From positions 1 to 8,301 of the forward strand of contig NHCU01000077.1 of assembly GCA_002167365.1 (NCBI GenBank): a DNA stretch of 8,301 nt, given 5' to 3'. Numbering within the stretch: the stretch's first letter is position 1; the number at the start of each line of letters is the position of its first letter. The stretch is from Betaproteobacteria bacterium TMED41 (GTDB taxonomy: Bacteria > Pseudomonadota > Gammaproteobacteria > Burkholderiales > Burkholderiaceae_A). The notes below the pieces were generated by a model. The model was given only the letters and a program-made list of their open reading frames with translations, made no database searches and had not been told where the DNA came from. A program made the position numbers and the translations under genes. Below, piece by piece: positions 5,708-8,301 of the stretch.

Positions 5708-5737
5708 ATTATAGTTCACTAGCGTTAAGCATATAAA
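5708..5737 (-). promoter_or_regulatory. Candidate promoter of the msrB-yciB-bolA operon
   Basis: On the minus strand a perfect -10 TATAAT (5713-5708) lies 18 bp downstream of TTTATA (5737-5732), which matches four of six -35 positions. Transcription would start near 5701, giving a leader of about 40 nt. A second TATAAT at 5753-5748 has no usable -35. Confidence 0.45.
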
Positions 5738-5899
5738 CCCTTTGTTCATTATAAAGGCTTAAAAAAGATGATTAATAATGACAAGTGTTATTTTTGATGG
5801 GGAAATACATTATTTTGAGTATTATTAACCAATTTTATTTGAAACAATTTTTAATCAAAAGTTCTTGAAAAGACTTAATACCTTTTTAACAAAGCGTCC

Positions 5900-5931
5900 A
5901 AAAAAATTAAATCACATTTTTTTAAAAAGTG
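5900..5931 (-). terminator. Weak possible terminator after ygfZ
   Basis: On the minus strand CAC-TTTTT-AA-AAAAA-(T)-GTG folds into a short stem with one bulge, followed by a T-rich stretch. It lies about 60 nt past the ygfZ stop. The stem has only two G-C pairs, so it would be a poor intrinsic terminator; this is the best hairpin I find in the spacer. Confidence 0.25.
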
Positions 5932-5989
5932 GGATACGTAAAATAACGGAGAACTTAGCGTAATTTGTACAACACACTTAAGTCATAAA

Positions 5990-6997
5990 CTATTTTATTT
6001 CATTGAACTCATTGGAAAAGCAGGGTAGAGCATATAGTGCTAGTTCCGGACCATTTTTTTCTTTCAAACTAAGTGTGTCTGAATCTTTCAGATTTTTTAG
6101 TTCGTTGATTTGACACTGTATCATTAACAAAACTTGATTTAAGTTTTTTTCAAATTGACAATAAGATATGTCTACAACAAAACCAATTTTTGCCGATGTG
6201 TTTTCTTTAGAATTGTTCTTGAATATTGGGGTATCTTTTTTCAATTGGGTTTTATCTATCTTTTCCTCATTGACAGAAGCAAGAATCAACCTTTTTTTTA
6301 CTTTCCCAAGATAGTGCGTTCTTGCAACTATCTCTTGACCAGGGTAACAGCCTTTATTAAAGCTAACTCCGTTAATCAAGTCAAGATTTACGGATTGAGG
6401 GGTAAAATTTTCAGTGCTAGTTTTATCTATCCAAAAACGGCTTGAAAAAAATTCAGATGATTTCCAATAATTACTATTTAAATCAGATATTAATAATTTT
6501 TCTTTAATGTTGTTTATAGATTTTAGAATCAAATTTTTTTCACCAATCAACCATCCTCTTTCGCCTAATACTGGACAGTCTGTATCTTTCAATAAAACCA
6601 GTTCCTCAATATTTTCCTTAGAGCCGATAGGAATATTAATTTTTTCGCACCATACTCCAGTGACAATATAATTTTCATCAGCTAATTCAATTTTAACCTT
6701 GGACCGCAAAATAAAAATCTTCAGCCTACTCAAAACAAGCAGTGCTAGTTCAGATGGAACTATAAGCAGATATTGAGATTTTTTAAATCTCAGAATCCTT
6801 ACAATAGCGATTAGCCTTCCTTTGGGATTGCAGTACCCACTCAAAACATGGTCAATTGATTCGTTTTTAAGCTCTAAAATGTCATTCGTAAACTGATTTT
6901 GTAAAAAAGTCTCTGAATCTTCACCAGTAACAGATAAAAGTGAAAAATCCATTTTTGCGCAAAATGCCGTTAATTTATATTGAAAAAGTTTATTCAT
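5990..6997 (-). CDS. ygfZ: tRNA-modifying/Fe-S maintenance protein YgfZ (folate-binding)
   Basis: A 335-residue member of the YgfZ/IBA57 family, related to the aminomethyltransferase GcvT fold, which with tetrahydrofolate helps maintain certain Fe-S enzymes such as MiaB. The diagnostic motif K215-G-C217-Y-P-G-Q-E222 is intact, followed by VARTHYLGKVKKRL. The N-terminal folate-fold signature is also seen (LLSVTGEDSETFLQNQFTNDI, 20-40), then G-Y-C-N-P-K-G-R (54-61). The reading frame is open to 7168, but those 57 extra codons would run into mltG and do not look like the family, so the ATG at 6997 is chosen; M16 is an alternative. No Shine-Dalgarno is seen. The C-terminal third is lysine- and asparagine-rich and less conserved. 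It is divergent from mltG over 52 bp. Confidence 0.9.
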   Translation of the reverse strand: MNKLFQYKLTAFCAKMDFSLLSVTGEDSETFLQNQFTNDILELKNESIDHVLSGYCNPKGRLIAIVRILRFKKSQYLLIVPSELALLVLSRLKIFILRSKVKIELADENYIVTGVWCEKINIPIGSKENIEELVLLKDTDCPVLGERGWLIGEKNLILKSINNIKEKLLISDLNSNYWKSSEFFSSRFWIDKTSTENFTPQSVNLDLINGVSFNKGCYPGQEIVARTHYLGKVKKRLILASVNEEKIDKTQLKKDTPIFKNNSKENTSAKIGFVVDISYCQFEKNLNQVLLMIQCQINELKNLKDSDTLSLKEKNGPELALYALPCFSNEFNEIK

Positions 6998-7027
6998 AAT
7001 TTCAAAAATTAAATATGTATAAGTATT

Positions 7028-7035
7028 GATATAAT
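7028..7035 (+). promoter_or_regulatory. Extended -10 element for mltG (element begins at 7027)
   Basis: TG-A-TATAAT at 7027-7035 is a perfect extended -10, which can work without a -35 (none good is present). Transcription would start near 7042, only about 8 nt before the ATG at 7050 but about 23 nt before the alternative TTG at 7065. Confidence 0.5.
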
Positions 7036-7049
7036 CATACATAAATCTT

Positions 7050-8114
7050 ATGAGGTACATCACGTTGCGTTTTTTTATTAAATATTTTTTAATAATAGTT
7101 TCATTACTCGTATCCACGGTTGGAATAGTATATTGGTGGATGCATTCCCCTATATTTGATAAAACCATACTTAATTCACAAACATTAGAGCTGGTTGTTC
7201 CGACTGGTTCTTCAGCGGTAGAGGTCGGGCGAAAACTACATGAATTAGGGGCGTCAACCGGTCCAGAGCAGTTTTCATTGGCAAGCAGAATTGCAGGAGT
7301 TCATAAGAGTCTCAAAGCGGGGGTTTATTCTTTATCCCCAAATACCTCACTTGCTTCAATTCTTAGTAGAATTTCTGCGGGTGATAGTTTACATGCTTCG
7401 ATTACTCTTATAGAGGGATGGACCTTTGAGCAAGTAGTTATAGAGATCCATAAACACCCTAACATTAAAAAAAGTCTTTCAACTGGAGATATCTCAACAC
7501 TTTCTAGAAATCTAGCTACAGAAATGGGTGTTCAAACTAAAAGTATTGAAGGATGGATATATCCAGACACATATTTTTTTCAATATGGTGCCAGTGATAA
7601 GCAACTACTGAGAAGAGCAGTAATGCTCCAGAAAAAATCTTTAAATGATGCTTGGGAAAAAAGGAGTGCAGATACAAAATTAAATTCTCCGATTGAAGCT
7701 CTGAATCTAGCTTCAATAATAGAAAAAGAAACTCAATATGAACCAGATAGAAAAATGGTTTCTGCCGTTTTTCATAACAGACTTGCAATGAACATGAGAC
7801 TTCAGTCAGATCCAACAATTATTTATGGTTTAGGCAGTAATTTTGACGGAAATTTACAAAAAAAACATCTTAAAACTGACTCCTCTTATAATAGTTACAT
7901 GCGTTTTGGACTTCCTCCAACACCTATTTCCAATCCTGGGCGATTAGCACTGCTGGCTGCTGTAAATCCTGCAAAGACCAAAGCTCTTTATTTCGTTGCT
8001 AAAGGTGACGGAACATCTTTTTTTAGCAGAAATTTCCAGCAACATAAAAGAGCAGTCAATTACTATCAAAAAGGAATTGGCTCTCCGCCAGGACAAAGAG
8101 TAAGGTTTGAATAA
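7050..8114 (+). CDS. mltG: Endolytic murein transglycosylase MltG
   Basis: A 354-residue inner-membrane lytic transglycosylase of the YceG family, which cuts nascent glycan strands inside the chain and is thought to set their length. One membrane anchor lies at about 9-30 after a basic N-terminus. It is followed by the small LysM-like region (LELVVPTGSSAVEVGRKL, from 46) and the catalytic domain. The conserved catalytic glutamate is taken as E225 in ASIIEKET (221-228). Downstream hallmarks are VFHNRLAMNMRLQSDPTIIYG (240-260), SSYNSYMRFGLPPTPISNPG (278-297), VNPAK (305-309) and LYFVAKGDGTSFFS (313-326). The start is uncertain: ATG at 7050 has no Shine-Dalgarno, while TTG at 7065 has GAGGT eight nucleotides before it. 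The tmk gene follows after 25 bp, the usual mltG-tmk order. Confidence 0.94.
   Translation: MRYITLRFFIKYFLIIVSLLVSTVGIVYWWMHSPIFDKTILNSQTLELVVPTGSSAVEVGRKLHELGASTGPEQFSLASRIAGVHKSLKAGVYSLSPNTSLASILSRISAGDSLHASITLIEGWTFEQVVIEIHKHPNIKKSLSTGDISTLSRNLATEMGVQTKSIEGWIYPDTYFFQYGASDKQLLRRAVMLQKKSLNDAWEKRSADTKLNSPIEALNLASIIEKETQYEPDRKMVSAVFHNRLAMNMRLQSDPTIIYGLGSNFDGNLQKKHLKTDSSYNSYMRFGLPPTPISNPGRLALLAAVNPAKTKALYFVAKGDGTSFFSRNFQQHKRAVNYYQKGIGSPPGQRVRFE
7052..7056 (+). promoter_or_regulatory. Shine-Dalgarno pointing to a TTG start at 7065
   Basis: GAGGT lies inside the first codons of the annotated mltG and eight nucleotides before an in-frame TTG (7065-7067). Initiation there would give a 349-residue MltG that keeps the whole membrane anchor. 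Confidence 0.45.
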
Positions 8115-8139
8115 AAAAAATACAAATAAACTTCCAAAT

Positions 8140-8301
8140 ATGGGTAAATTGTTAATATTTGAAGGTTTAGATGGTTCAGGGAAGTCAACCCAAATATCAT
8201 TACTGAGTAACTATTTGAGAAAACTCGGTCTTGAGGTTGTTGTTACAAGAGAGCCAGGTGGAACAAATTTAGCTGAAAGCCTAAGAAATTTGATGTTAAA
8301 T
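8140..8301 (+). CDS. tmk: Thymidylate kinase, N-terminal part (runs off the window)
   Basis: The first 54 codons of dTMP kinase, which phosphorylates dTMP to dTDP with ATP in dTTP synthesis. The visible part has the P-loop (F7-E-G-L-D-G-S-G-K15-S-T17) directly after the first beta-strand and the R37-E-P-G-G41-T motif that binds dTMP and assists catalysis. The ATG at 8140 places MGKLLIFEGLDG exactly where the family begins. An in-frame TTG at 8107, overlapping the end of mltG by 8 bp, is a less likely alternative. No Shine-Dalgarno is visible. It follows mltG by 25 A-rich bases and is probably co-transcribed. It is open to the right edge and partial only because the window ends. Confidence 0.95.
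   Translation, partial: MGKLLIFEGLDGSGKSTQISLLSNYLRKLGLEVVVTREPGGTNLAESLRNLMLN

Larger units (their letters stand above)
5662..5989. other. Gene-free spacer between ygfZ and msrB
   Basis: This 328-bp stretch is the only long gene-free region. Both flanking genes are on the minus strand, so it holds the end of the ygfZ transcript and the promoter and leader of msrB (right-to-left). I see the candidate promoter at 5708-5737, the msrB Shine-Dalgarno, a weak AT-rich hairpin at 5913-5931 and an 8-bp palindrome ACTTAAGT at 5976-5983. Only very short reading frames occur. No tRNA, recognised riboswitch or repeat array is visible. Confidence 0.6.

Noticed and set aside
5639..5749. 36-codon minus-strand frame overlapping the start of msrB, possible leader peptide
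   Set aside because: It begins upstream of the better promoter candidate, has no Shine-Dalgarno that I can see, and its sequence is unremarkable.
5797..5868. 23-codon plus-strand frame in the 328-bp spacer
   Set aside because: Too short, AT-rich and without ribosome site or recognisable character.
5662..5989. Possible tRNA, riboswitch or CRISPR array in the spacer
   Set aside because: No cloverleaf, T-loop motif, regularly spaced repeats or known riboswitch core was seen; only weak AT-rich dyads.
6155..6445. 96-codon frame antisense to ygfZ
   Set aside because: It covers the KGCYPGQE region of YgfZ on the opposite strand and looks like a shadow.
6998..7168. N-terminal extension of ygfZ by 57 codons
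   Set aside because: It would overlap the well-supported start of mltG on the other strand and does not resemble YgfZ N-termini; the ATG at 6997 gives the family length.
7537..7818. 93-codon frame antisense to mltG
   Set aside because: It lies over the conserved catalytic region of MltG and has no recognisable features of its own.
1..8301. An undescribed multi-gene system (defence, biosynthetic or mobile)
   Set aside because: All but one gene belong to known housekeeping or metabolic families in gene orders expected for Betaproteobacteria; no transposase, integrase, phage or toxin-antitoxin gene was recognised.

Overview
The window is a compact, AT-rich (roughly one third G+C) stretch of bacterial chromosome made almost entirely of intact, recognisable housekeeping genes. 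Three local gene orders, msrB-yciB-bolA, tadA next to an unusual L,D-transpeptidase, and ygfZ divergent from mltG-tmk, are from general knowledge those of Betaproteobacteria (Burkholderiales/Nitrosomonadales type). The low G+C, very short spacers and overlapping genes suggest a streamlined or host-restricted member of that group. This placement is inferred from gene order and protein character, not from a phylogeny.

Layout, left to right. Bases 1-210 are non-coding and very AT-rich, with a long inverted repeat that contains an FNR-like palindrome. A small putative membrane-anchored protein (211-459, +) follows and meets tail to tail, with overlapping stop codons, a minus-strand pair: ggt (gamma-glutamyltransferase, exported) followed two bases later by an FMN-dependent alpha-hydroxy-acid dehydrogenase of the LldD type. 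A 70-bp divergent spacer separates ggt from tadA (tRNA A34 deaminase) and a YkuD-type L,D-transpeptidase on the plus strand. The transpeptidase overlaps by 12 bp the end of a minus-strand operon, msrB-yciB-bolA (methionine sulfoxide repair, inner-membrane septation-related protein, BolA regulator/iron-sulfur factor). A 328-bp spacer, the only long gene-free stretch, separates that operon from ygfZ (folate-dependent Fe-S maintenance protein, minus strand). ygfZ is divergent, over 52 bp, from mltG (endolytic murein transglycosylase), followed by the first 54 codons of tmk (thymidylate kinase), which runs off the right edge.

Functional themes are peptidoglycan handling (L,D-transpeptidase, MltG, and YciB at the division and envelope level), Fe-S and redox maintenance (YgfZ, BolA, MsrB), tRNA editing and dTTP synthesis, plus a catabolic pair (GGT and an alpha-hydroxy-acid dehydrogenase). 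I see no mobile elements, CRISPR arrays, tRNA or rRNA genes, toxin-antitoxin modules or defence genes, and no obviously new multi-gene system. The points worth a second look are smaller: arginine losses at the FMN and C-terminal motifs of the dehydrogenase, an alternative resolving cysteine in MsrB, non-ATG starts backed by Shine-Dalgarno sites, a transpeptidase with no visible export signal, a tandem repeat coding the GGT signal-peptide core, and convergent genes that overlap with no room for a terminator.
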